This document shows, piece after piece, positions 9,172 through 18,200 of a stretch of 64,000 bases of DNA. The first letter of the stretch is position 1. Every line of letters begins with the position of its first letter. Source of the stretch: Verrucomicrobiota bacterium (GTDB taxonomy: Bacteria > Verrucomicrobiota > Verrucomicrobiia > Verrucomicrobiales > Akkermansiaceae); assembly GCA_026397725.1 (NCBI GenBank), contig JAPLUI010000320.1, positions 1-64,000 on the forward strand. Reading direction: 5' to 3'. The notes beneath the pieces were generated by a model. That model did no database searches. It was given only the letters and a program-made list of their open reading frames with translations, and was not told where the DNA came from. Both the position numbers and the translations under genes were made by a program.

Positions 9172-11112
9172 TTACTTGATCTGCTTGGCCTTGACCGCCA
9201 GCTCGAGTTTCACTTTTCCGGAGGCGGGCGTGATCAATACCACGCGTTCCGCCGGCTGCGAGAACGATCCCGCCGCCGCTCTCACCGCATAGTTGTAGGT
9301 CGTGCGCGCCAGACCGATTTCCGGCTGGTGCAGCGTGGTCGGGGGTGACCAGGTGTAGGTGAGCACCTGCGGCTCCACCTTGGAGATCTTGAAGAAATCG
9401 AGGTTGGCTCCCTGCTCGGGTGGAGTGATCTTGTTCCAGAACGCCTGGGCCGGTCGATGCCAGGTCAGTTCCATTGCCCAGTTCCTTGGCGCGGCGCTGC
9501 CACTCACCTCGAAGGTCGCCGCGTCCTCGTCAAACGTGATCCTCGCATCGCCACCGGCAGTCAGCGGAAATGAGACGACCATCTGCTTGTTATCCGGCGT
9601 GTCGAGTTTCGGAGCCCCGGCCTTGAGCGGTTCGCGGGTGCCATCGGGCTTGACCTCGACCAGCCGGATGCCCGCCATCTTGCCGTCAGCGATCGAACTC
9701 CACTGCATGCCATCCATCACGGGCATCGCCATGTACACATCGTCCCGCGCCTGGGACGCCTGCGTCAAATAGGAATCAGCAACGTCCTCGTCGTAAAGAT
9801 AGAGGTCGCGCAGCCGGAAATCGTTTTCCGACCACACCAGCCCGCAACGGTAGTAGCGGCTCGAATACCAGGTCGCTTTGTGAGGTTTTCTCCAATCCAG
9901 CACCTTCGTCAAATTGCTCACGATCTTCGCGTTTTCCTCGGGACGATCCTTCACGGCAAGGTTGAAGTAGTTTTCAACTTCCGTCGGCTTCCAACCGGCG
10001 GGAGCCTCAAACGTGTCGTTGCAATCCGCCAGCGCGTTGTAACCTCCAGCGGGCGTAAGCGGGTATTCCTCCAGGAACTTTTCCGCAGTCTGACTGATCG
10101 TTTCTGTTCTCAACATGCCTAACTCGCGGCGCTGGACGATCATGCTCGCCAAATCCTCCGCACCAGGACCGATCCAATCCGTCTCCGTTCCTGGCGTGAT
10201 GCTTCCGATGGAAAGCGGCATTTCCCCGAGCATATCCAGCCACCATTCAGCGTAGCGTCCGGCGCTGATGAACAGCGCAGGCATCTGCATGGAAGCGAAG
10301 GGATAGGTTGCCGCGCCGCCTTCATAGTGATGGATCGGCTCAGCCCCGCCCGTCATGCGGAACATCGCGATGCCCAGCGAATTCTCCTTCGTCTGTGCTG
10401 GCATGTAAGCGTTGTTGCGCGAAACCACATAAGGCGTGTTCTGCGGCGCGCCCCAGAGCGTGTATAAATCCGTGCGCCACTGATCCGGGCATTCCGCCGA
10501 TGCGATCACGCCATACTTCTCCTTCATGTAGCGCAGGGTATATGTGTCCACCACCCAGGCCCCGGCGGTTTTCGGGTAGCGTCCGAACACTTCCTTGAAG
10601 TCCGCCATATACAAATCCACCAGCTTCTCGCGCGTCTTCGGGTCATACCCGCTGTGGTAGGAGACACTCGGATGCGGGTCCCATGGGCCATTCTCGCCTT
10701 TCCACTTCAACCCGGCCTCCTCCACCAATTCCTGTCCGAACTGCATATTCATGGCAGGCTCGAACAAGGGATCGTCCTTGATGACCATTTTCATGAAATT
10801 CCTCCAACGCGGATCCACCAGCGTCTGATGCTCGAACATGAACGTCGTCGGGATCTTATACATCCTTGCCAGATTCACCATGTAATGGAATCGGAAATAC
10901 ATATAGTCACCGCTCGCCTGCTTGCTGACGTTGCTGCGAACCGTCATATACAGCCAGTTCACCACCACCGGCCGGCCGTGCGTCTTTTCCGCCCACTCCG
11001 CTTTGACTCGGTCGATTTTGTCCGGTGGAATCAGCACGGCCTGGGAGAACGCCGATTGTCCGCAGAACGCCAGCGCAAGAAGGGGAATTGCAATTCGTCG
11101 TGTTTGTTTCAT
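9172..11112 (-). CDS. secreted protein of unknown family, paralogue of 11154-13109
   Basis: The ATG at 11112 opens a signal peptide (MKQTRRIAIPLLALAFCGQSAFSQ) of a 646-residue protein. The N-terminal two thirds reads like a TIM-barrel or deacetylase-like fold (RPVVVNWLYMTVRSN; TTFMFEHQTLVDP; PKTAGAWVVDTYTLRYMKEKYGV; ASAECPDQW; GGAEPIHHYEGG), followed by a beta-rich domain (about residue 420 onward; RDLYLYDEDVADSYL, MDGMQWSSIADG). Asp and His/Tyr positions shared with the tandem paralogue are candidate active-site residues. I cannot name the family; a sugar-processing role is inferred from the neighbourhood. It is 41 nt downstream of its paralogue and probably in the same transcript. Confidence 0.7.
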   Translation of the reverse strand: MKQTRRIAIPLLALAFCGQSAFSQAVLIPPDKIDRVKAEWAEKTHGRPVVVNWLYMTVRSNVSKQASGDYMYFRFHYMVNLARMYKIPTTFMFEHQTLVDPRWRNFMKMVIKDDPLFEPAMNMQFGQELVEEAGLKWKGENGPWDPHPSVSYHSGYDPKTREKLVDLYMADFKEVFGRYPKTAGAWVVDTYTLRYMKEKYGVIASAECPDQWRTDLYTLWGAPQNTPYVVSRNNAYMPAQTKENSLGIAMFRMTGGAEPIHHYEGGAATYPFASMQMPALFISAGRYAEWWLDMLGEMPLSIGSITPGTETDWIGPGAEDLASMIVQRRELGMLRTETISQTAEKFLEEYPLTPAGGYNALADCNDTFEAPAGWKPTEVENYFNLAVKDRPEENAKIVSNLTKVLDWRKPHKATWYSSRYYRCGLVWSENDFRLRDLYLYDEDVADSYLTQASQARDDVYMAMPVMDGMQWSSIADGKMAGIRLVEVKPDGTREPLKAGAPKLDTPDNKQMVVSFPLTAGGDARITFDEDAATFEVSGSAAPRNWAMELTWHRPAQAFWNKITPPEQGANLDFFKISKVEPQVLTYTWSPPTTLHQPEIGLARTTYNYAVRAAAGSFSQPAERVVLITPASGKVKLELAVKAKQIK

Positions 11113-11153
11113 GGCTTGTTTGTTGGTTAGATCATTTTATTGTCAGGATCGGC

Positions 11154-13109
11154 CTACTTGATCCGCCTGGCCTTGACTGCCAGGTTGAGTTTGACCTTGC
11201 CGGCTGCGGGCGTCATCAGCACCACGCGTTCCGCTGGCTGCGAGAACGTTCCCGCCGCCGCCTTCACCGCGTAGGTGTAAGTCGCGCGTGGCAAACCGAT
11301 TTCCGGTTGGTGCAGGGTGGTCGGGGGTGACCAGATGTATGTCAGCGCCTGAGGGTCCACTTTGGAGATTTTGAAGAAGTCGAGGTTGGCTCCTTGCTCT
11401 GGGGGCGTGTTCTTGTTCCAGAACGCCTGCGCCGGGCGGTGCCATGTCAGTTCCATTGCCCAGTTCTTTGGCGCGGCGCTGCCACTCACCTCGAAGGTCG
11501 CCGCGTCCTCGTCAAACGTGATCTTCACATCACCCCCGGCGACCAACGGAAACGCGACAGTCATCTGTTTGTTGTCCGGCGTGTCGAGTTTCGGCGTCCC
11601 GGCCTTGAGCGGTTCGTGGGATCCATCCGGTTTCACCTCGACCAACCGGATGCCGGCCATTTTGCCGTCGGCGATCGAGCTCCACTGCATGCCGTCCATC
11701 ACGGGCATCGCCATGAACACATTGTCAGAGGCAACACAAGCGTGGTTCAAATAGGAATCGGCAACATCCTCGTCGTAGAGATAGAGATCGCGCAACCGGA
11801 ACTCGTCGCCCTCCCACAACAACCCGCAGCGATAGAACCGGCTCGAATACCACGTCACTTTGCGCGGCACGTCCCAATTCATCACCTTGGGCAGGTTCTC
11901 CACGATCTTCGCGTTGACCTCCGGTTGATCCTTCAGATTGTTGTCCACGAACTCCTTCACATTCTTCACCATCCAGCCGGTGGTGGGGGCGAAGGTGTCC
12001 TTGCAATCCTCCATGGCATTGTAACCGCTTGGTGGGGTCAGGGGGTATGCCTTCAGGAACGACTCCGCCGTTTGGCTCAGCGTTTCGGTCTTCAGCAACC
12101 CGAGGTCCCGGTATTGGGCGACCATGCGTTGCAGGTTTTCGATGCTATCGGTATTGATCCAGGCCGTTTCCGTTCCAGGAGTCGTGTTACCGATGGACAG
12201 GGGCGTCTCGGCGAGCATCTTAAGCCACCATTCCGCATAAGTGCCCGCGCTGATGAACAGCGAGGGCATCTGCATGGAGCCATAAGGATAGGTGGCCGCG
12301 CCGCCCTCATAATGATGGATCGGCTCCGCCCCGCCCGTCATGCGGAACATGGCAACGCCCAGCGAATTTTCCTTCGTTTGCGCGGGCATATAGGCGTTGT
12401 TGCGCGAAACCACGTAGGGCGTATTCTGCGGGGCTCCCCAAAGCGTGTAGAAGTCGGTGCGCCACTGATCCGGACATTCCGCCGAGGCGATCACGCCATA
12501 CTTCTCCTTCACATAACGCAATGTGTAGGTATCCACCACCCAGGCCCCTGCGGTCTTAGGATACCTACCGAAAATCCCCTTGAAGTCCGCCATATACAAA
12601 TCTGTCAGTCTCTCGCGCTCCTGCGGGGAAAACCCGCTGGGATAGGAAATGCTTGGTGCCGGGTCCCAGACATAACGCTCGCCCCGCCACTTCAACCCCG
12701 CTTTTGCCACCAACTCCTGGCCGAATTGCATGTTCATTGCCGGCTCGATCAGCGGATCGTTCTTCATTTCGCGGATCATGTATTCGCGAAAGTGCGGGTC
12801 GATCAGCGTCTGGTGCTCGAACATGAACGTCGTGGGGATTTGGTGTTTCTTCGCGAGTTCCACGCTGGCGACGAAATTCCTGAACATGGGTTCGCCGGTC
12901 ATGCGATTCGCGGGTGTCGGATCCTGGTTGCTGCGGACGCTCATATATAGCCAGTTCACCACCACCGGGCGACCATGGGCCTTCTTCTGCCACTCCGCTT
13001 TGACCTGCTCGATTTGGTCGGGTGGAATTAGCACGGTCTGGGTGAATCCTGGCTGACAACATAAAGCCAGCGCAACAATCGTTGGATTGATCTGAAGTGT
13101 GTGTTTCAT
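11154..13109 (-). CDS. secreted protein of unknown family, tandem paralogue of 9172-11112
   Basis: The frame is open up to 13190, but the ATG at 13109 is the likely start because it gives a compact signal peptide (MKHTLQINPTIVALALCCQPGFTQ). The 651-residue product is collinear with the downstream gene along its whole length and near-identical in several blocks (RYPKTAGAWVVDTYTLRY, YVVSRNNAYMPAQTKENSLG, VMDGMQWSSIADGKMAGIRL). The most divergent stretch is the region around residues 330-430. This is a clear tandem duplication; differences there may reflect different substrates. The function is as uncertain as for its twin. Confidence 0.7.
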   Translation of the reverse strand: MKHTLQINPTIVALALCCQPGFTQTVLIPPDQIEQVKAEWQKKAHGRPVVVNWLYMSVRSNQDPTPANRMTGEPMFRNFVASVELAKKHQIPTTFMFEHQTLIDPHFREYMIREMKNDPLIEPAMNMQFGQELVAKAGLKWRGERYVWDPAPSISYPSGFSPQERERLTDLYMADFKGIFGRYPKTAGAWVVDTYTLRYVKEKYGVIASAECPDQWRTDFYTLWGAPQNTPYVVSRNNAYMPAQTKENSLGVAMFRMTGGAEPIHHYEGGAATYPYGSMQMPSLFISAGTYAEWWLKMLAETPLSIGNTTPGTETAWINTDSIENLQRMVAQYRDLGLLKTETLSQTAESFLKAYPLTPPSGYNAMEDCKDTFAPTTGWMVKNVKEFVDNNLKDQPEVNAKIVENLPKVMNWDVPRKVTWYSSRFYRCGLLWEGDEFRLRDLYLYDEDVADSYLNHACVASDNVFMAMPVMDGMQWSSIADGKMAGIRLVEVKPDGSHEPLKAGTPKLDTPDNKQMTVAFPLVAGGDVKITFDEDAATFEVSGSAAPKNWAMELTWHRPAQAFWNKNTPPEQGANLDFFKISKVDPQALTYIWSPPTTLHQPEIGLPRATYTYAVKAAAGTFSQPAERVVLMTPAAGKVKLNLAVKARRIK

Positions 13110-13320
13110 GGCCCTGTTGGATGTTTCCGTGGTCGTATGGTTACATCGCTCGATGAAGACGGCAATTACTGAATTCCAAAACAGCTTCATATATTACAAA
13201 TGACATTGGGACCGAGTGTTTCGTTGGCATGGGTAGCTTTGATGAATCGTCCCGATGGGACGAAAGGCGGATTGATCATAGGTGTTGCGACTCGGGAATT
13301 ATCAGTAGGTGGATCTGCCC

Positions 13321-15165
13321 TCAGTATTTCAGGCGGTAGAACCGCCGCGCGTTGCCGTCCATGGCATAGGTGAAAGCCGCGGTGGATTGGGTAGCGGTGA
13401 ATGTCACTTCATCAGACCAGGAATCGGGCAACAGGCTGGGACTGCTTTGGACGGTGTAGCTTTGGCCGGTCACCAAGCCGTTGAGATTGAGCACCACGCT
13501 CGTCCGCTCGGGCGAAAGGATTTGCACGCTCAGGCTCAGGGGAACGCCCGGCGTGGACGTCCCATACGCGGCCAGTTCGGAATACGCCACCCCGCTGTTC
13601 TGCTGGCTGTTAGGGAAGGTGAATTGCAGGTATTTGACGTGGGTGGCCCCGCTGACAGCGAGTGTCACATCCGTGCCTTTGGCTCCCGTTGGCGCAGTGT
13701 AATTCACCGTGGCAAGCGGATTGAACGTGATGCCGTCAGCCGAGTAACTGACCGTGTATTTCGGGTTGACGCGGGTGTTGTTGGCCCAGGCGGTCAGCGA
13801 GCGGATGCCGGTAAGGGTGTAGCCTAATCCCTGGCTGCCATTGCCCAGGCTGTAGGTCACCGTGCCATTCTGAATCATCACGATCTGGGAACTTGTGCCG
13901 GGGCTGCCGGGGGCCTGCAACACGCCGTCGGTGAGATTGGCGGCGGTGCCGGTGTAGGAAACCGTCGTCAGGGTGGAAACTCCCGCATTGCCCAGAAGGA
14001 GGTTGTTGGCACCTTGCGGCGCAAAACTCCCGCCGGTGAGACTCAGGTCGGTCTCCGTCACGGATGGGGGTGGAGATATGCCCTGGGTCAGGCTGTTGGA
14101 ACTGCCGATATATGCGGCATCGCCGGAATAAACAGCGGTGACCGTGTGCGTCCCAAGCGTGAGACTGCTGGTGGTGTAGCTGGCCGCGCCATTGGCAATG
14201 GCGTTGGTTGACACGTCCGAGCCGTCCACCTGGAAGACGATGTTGCCGGTGGCGCTGGCCGCCGTCACCCCACCGGACTGCACGGTGGCCGTGAACGTCA
14301 CGCTGTTGCCGAGCGGGGAGGGATTGGCCGAGGCGGTCAATGCGGTCTGCGTCGCAGCAGGCAATAGCCGCGTGAGCGTCCCCTGCCACTGCGTGGTGCC
14401 GGTGATCGCGACAGTTACATCCACCGGGTCCGTCATGAGCAGATAGGGAAAATCCATCGGAACCGTCGCGGTGACGGTATAGGAAACCGAGCTTCCGGCC
14501 ACGGTGGGACTCGACAAGGTCACCGAACCGGTACCGGTTGCGGCCAGCGGCCCACTGATGGGAGAGACCGCGAGATCGATGGCAAACGGATCGATGGAGC
14601 CTGCGGCCCGGCCCGTGGCATATCCGGTTAGATTGCCGCCATCCAGAATCAGCTCGTGGTCGGCCAGTGGGAACGTCCTTCCGCCGCTGACGGCGCTCAT
14701 GGGATTCGGCGTGAAGAACCGGCCCGCGAGGTCAGTCCCGGTGACATATACATTGCCGATCGCGAAGCCAAGATAGCTGCCGAGGCCCAAGTGCCAGTTC
14801 AGGGTGTTCAGCACTTGGATGTTGCCATCCGTGAAGTTCACCCCCGTGACCGTGCCTTGGTTTCCCTCGTTGAAAATGGCCTCCAGGGCGAGCGTCTGGG
14901 TGCCCCCGAGCTGCGCGGTTTCCGAGTCGGTGCTGTTGATGGGGATGTTGACGGTGCCGATGGGGAATCCCAGGTCATACCGCACGCTGCCTTTGGCGGA
15001 GATGGCAATGTTCAGGGTGTTGGAACCCGCCACGGGCACCAGGGTGACCACGTGGTTGGACGGCGCCGCGCTGGCGGACGCTCCCGGCATGCCCCAGACG
15101 ATCGATAGTATCAGGGCGGCTCCAAGCCGTGCCTGGCGGAGTTGGTTCATGATTGGATGATTCAT
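13321..15165 (-). CDS. secreted modular protein with Ig-like and discoidin-like modules
   Basis: The start is placed at ATG 15165 (MNHPIMNQLRQ...); ATG 15150 is an alternative, giving the signal peptide MNQLRQARLGAALILSIVWG. Longer starts would run into the gene upstream. Residues up to about 265 form an unrecognised beta-rich domain (GSVRYDLGFPIGTVNIPIN; DHELILDGGNLTGYATG). Then come a bacterial Ig-like repeat of the Big_3_5 type (NPSPLGNSVTFTATV...GTHTVTAVYSGD), a discoidin-like module (TDLSLTGGSFAPQ to ELAAYGTSTP), and a C-terminal module ending FYRLKY. The Ig-like and discoidin-like parts are almost the same DNA as 15612-16400 in the next gene. A role in sugar or surface binding is inferred; no catalytic residues are seen. 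Confidence 0.65.
   Translation of the reverse strand: MNHPIMNQLRQARLGAALILSIVWGMPGASASAAPSNHVVTLVPVAGSNTLNIAISAKGSVRYDLGFPIGTVNIPINSTDSETAQLGGTQTLALEAIFNEGNQGTVTGVNFTDGNIQVLNTLNWHLGLGSYLGFAIGNVYVTGTDLAGRFFTPNPMSAVSGGRTFPLADHELILDGGNLTGYATGRAAGSIDPFAIDLAVSPISGPLAATGTGSVTLSSPTVAGSSVSYTVTATVPMDFPYLLMTDPVDVTVAITGTTQWQGTLTRLLPAATQTALTASANPSPLGNSVTFTATVQSGGVTAASATGNIVFQVDGSDVSTNAIANGAASYTTSSLTLGTHTVTAVYSGDAAYIGSSNSLTQGISPPPSVTETDLSLTGGSFAPQGANNLLLGNAGVSTLTTVSYTGTAANLTDGVLQAPGSPGTSSQIVMIQNGTVTYSLGNGSQGLGYTLTGIRSLTAWANNTRVNPKYTVSYSADGITFNPLATVNYTAPTGAKGTDVTLAVSGATHVKYLQFTFPNSQQNSGVAYSELAAYGTSTPGVPLSLSVQILSPERTSVVLNLNGLVTGQSYTVQSSPSLLPDSWSDEVTFTATQSTAAFTYAMDGNARRFYRLKY
13550..14340. repeat. about 0.8-kb direct repeat, copy A
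   Basis: This segment aligns with 15612-16402 at a constant offset of 2062 nt, with no gap that I could find over the stretches compared. The two are largely identical in sequence. It covers the discoidin-like and Ig-like modules of this gene. Confidence 0.7.
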
Positions 15166-15220
15166 GGCGATTTGATAGTTGTCTAATCTGGCAGGCTGTA
15201 ATTCGTGGAAAGCTGCGGCA

Positions 15221-18200
15221 TCAGGGTACTGCATGCACGCGCACGAACAGCTTGCCGTCGAGCGCGGTGGCATGGACTGTGACCTGCATGGTTTGAACGT
15301 CGTCATGGGTGCCGCTCAGCGTCTCGTCGACGGGGTAGGCCTCCTCCGTCCACGTCTGTAGATCGGTGGAGGTCAAGACGTGGTAGGTGCAACCGCTGGC
15401 CGCGCGCCGGGTATAGCTGAACTTACCGGTCGCCTTGTCGAGTGGAACGGTGATCGGGCTAGCAGAAGATCCCGTGGTGGGATCGAGTCCGAAGGCGAAC
15501 TCCTGGTGGTTGCTCATGCCATCGCCGTCCGGATCGCCCGCCGCCGTCAGGTCGGGACTCGTGAAGCCCGACCAGTCGAGCCCGCTGATCCATGTTTCTA
15601 GCGGATCCATCGGCGTGGACGTCCCATAGGCGGCCAGTTCGGAATACGCGACCCCGCTGTTCTGCTGGCTGTTGGGAAAAGTGAAGCGGAGGTACTTGAC
15701 GTGGGTTAGGCCGGTGATTCCAAGTGAGACATCCGTGCCTTTGGCCCCCGTTGGCGCGGCGTAATTCACCGTGGCAAGCGGAATGAAAGTGATGCCGTCG
15801 AACGAGTAGCTGACCGTGTATTTCGGATTGATGCGGGTGTTATTGGCCCAGGCGGTCAGCGAGCGGATGCCGGTAAGGGTGTAGCCCAGACCCGCGCTGC
15901 CATTGCCCAGGCTGTAGGTCACCGTGCCACTCTGAATCATCACGATCTGGGAACTGGCGCCGGGGCTGCCGGGCGCTTGCAACACCCCGTCTGTTAGGTT
16001 GGCGGCGGTTCCCGTGTAGGCGACCGTCGTCAGGGTGGCGGTGCCCGCATTGCCCAGGAGGAGGTTGTTGGCGCCCTGCGGCGCGAAACTCCCGCCGGTC
16101 AGACTCAGGTTGGTTTCCGCCACTGTGGGAAGCTGATAGACGGTGTGCGTCAGGCTGGTGGTGCTGGTGGCATAACCCGCATCGCCGGAATATGTGGCGG
16201 TGATGGTGTGCGTGCCAGCCGCGAGGGTGCTGGTGGTGTAAGTGGCCGAGCCATTGGCGATGGCGCTGGTGGACACGTCCGAGCCGTCAACCTGGAAGAC
16301 GATGTTGCCGGTGGCGCTGCCCGCCGTCACCCCGTTGTCCTGCACGGTGACCGTGAACGTCACGCTGGCGCCGGGCGAGGAGGGGGTAACCGAAGTGCCC
16401 AGAACGAGCTGCGTCGGCGTGGGATGGGTCAGTCCGGATGGTGTCCCGAACACGGCCAGTTCGGTATAACTCACCCCGCCATTCTGTTGCGTGTTGGGAA
16501 AGACGAACTGGATGCTCACGGCATTGGTTAGACCGGTGACTCCCAGCGTGACATCCGTGCCTTGGGAGAGGTTGGCGCCCTGCGTGTAATCGGGGGCGAG
16601 GAAATTCACCGTGGCAATCGGATAGAAATTCACGCCGTCCAACGAGAAGTTGACCGTATAATTGGGCCGCACCCGACCGCCACCGGACCAACTGGTCAGC
16701 GAGCGGATGCCGGTGATGGTGTAGCCGGTGCCGGTGGCTCCGCCACCGAGCTGATAGGTCACGGTTCCGCGGGTGAGGATCGAATATACCCCGGCTCCAT
16801 TGCCGACGGTTCCCGGCGCTTTCAAATCGCCATCGGTGAGATTCGCCGGCGTCCAACCACCCGTGGCTTCAAAGTAGTTCAGCGCGGAGGAGTCGCCGGG
16901 ATTGTTCAGGATGAGGTTGGTGCCGGCCAGCGGCCCGAAGCTCCCACCGGTAAAACTCAGGTCCGTCTCCGTCACGACCGGGGGCGGCGGGGGTGGGGCC
17001 GTCACCGTGACATTGAAAGTGCCGGTTGCATTCCGCGAGGGATTTCCATTGTCGGTCACCCGCACGGTCACCGCATAGTTGCCCGGATACTGTGCCACCG
17101 ATGGCGTCCAGGTGAACAAGCCGGTCGTCGGATTGATGCTCGCGCCGGACGGCGCCCCGGGGTCCAGGCTATAGGTCAGCGTCTGCGGCGGCAGGTCCAG
17201 ATCCGTGGCAGTGGCGGCGATGCTCAACAGACTCGAGGCGCGGATGGTCTGGTCCGCAAGCGCCGTCAGCAGCGGCGGCAGGTTGGGTGGTGGGGAGGCG
17301 GCGGGCGCGGGCCCAGGCACCGTGGCGGGACCGATGAGCTGGCATTGCGGGATGGTCTCCATCGCCTGACTGGTACTGGACCAGGAGAGCTGCGCCCTGC
17401 CATTGCCGGAGTTGTTGAAGCACTCCAAGCGCAGCATCGCCAACTGCCCCGCTGTTAGCGTCACCTGGCAGGTGCGGGTCTTCAAGCCGCTGGTCCAGTC
17501 ATCGATGAGCAACTGGTCATTGATCCACAACCGCACGCCAGCGGCGGTGGTTGTGGTCAAGGTATGGGTCTCGCTATGGCGCGGCAGCAGCCAGCCGCTC
17601 CAGCGCGTGCTGAATTGATTCGGATAGATCGCGGGATCGGGCGAGCTGCCGGTCCAGTCGAAGTTCACCTGCGCATCCGTGCGGACCAGCGTGACGTTCG
17701 TGAGGCTGGTGTTGTTGAAGTATTCCGCGGCAAGTCCGTTGCCTGCCGGTGGCAACCACTGCTCCGAAGGAATGATTTCGGGGGAGGGCTGGCTGGGGCT
17801 GGCCCAAAGCAAGCTTGCCTGGGGAGGCGTGAGGCCGCTGTTATAGTACTCGAGGAACACCCTCACCGGTTTTCCCTTGGTCAATGCCACCTGCACCGAG
17901 CTGTTCGTGGTTTGATTGGCCCAGGTGTTTATGAGTAACTGATTGTCGATCGCCAGGCGGGCTCCGTCGCCGGCATTCAGCGTGAGCGTGTGGGTTTCCG
18001 AATACTTGGGCACCAGCCAGCCGGTCCACCGCACGTTGAGATTGTTGCCGCTCAGCAGGGTTGCCGGTGGGGTCGTGCTCCAGTTGAAGTTGACATTGCT
18101 ATCAGGCCGCGCCATCACCAATGGCATGCTGCTTCCGGACCCCGTTGAAGTTCCAAGAACTGCCAACTCCGAATAACGGACCCACCCGTTCTGCTGGCTA

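Noticed and set aside
11394..12950. Long plus-strand open frame across the 11154-13109 gene
   Set aside because: It is an antisense shadow; the minus strand has a signal peptide and a whole-length paralogue.
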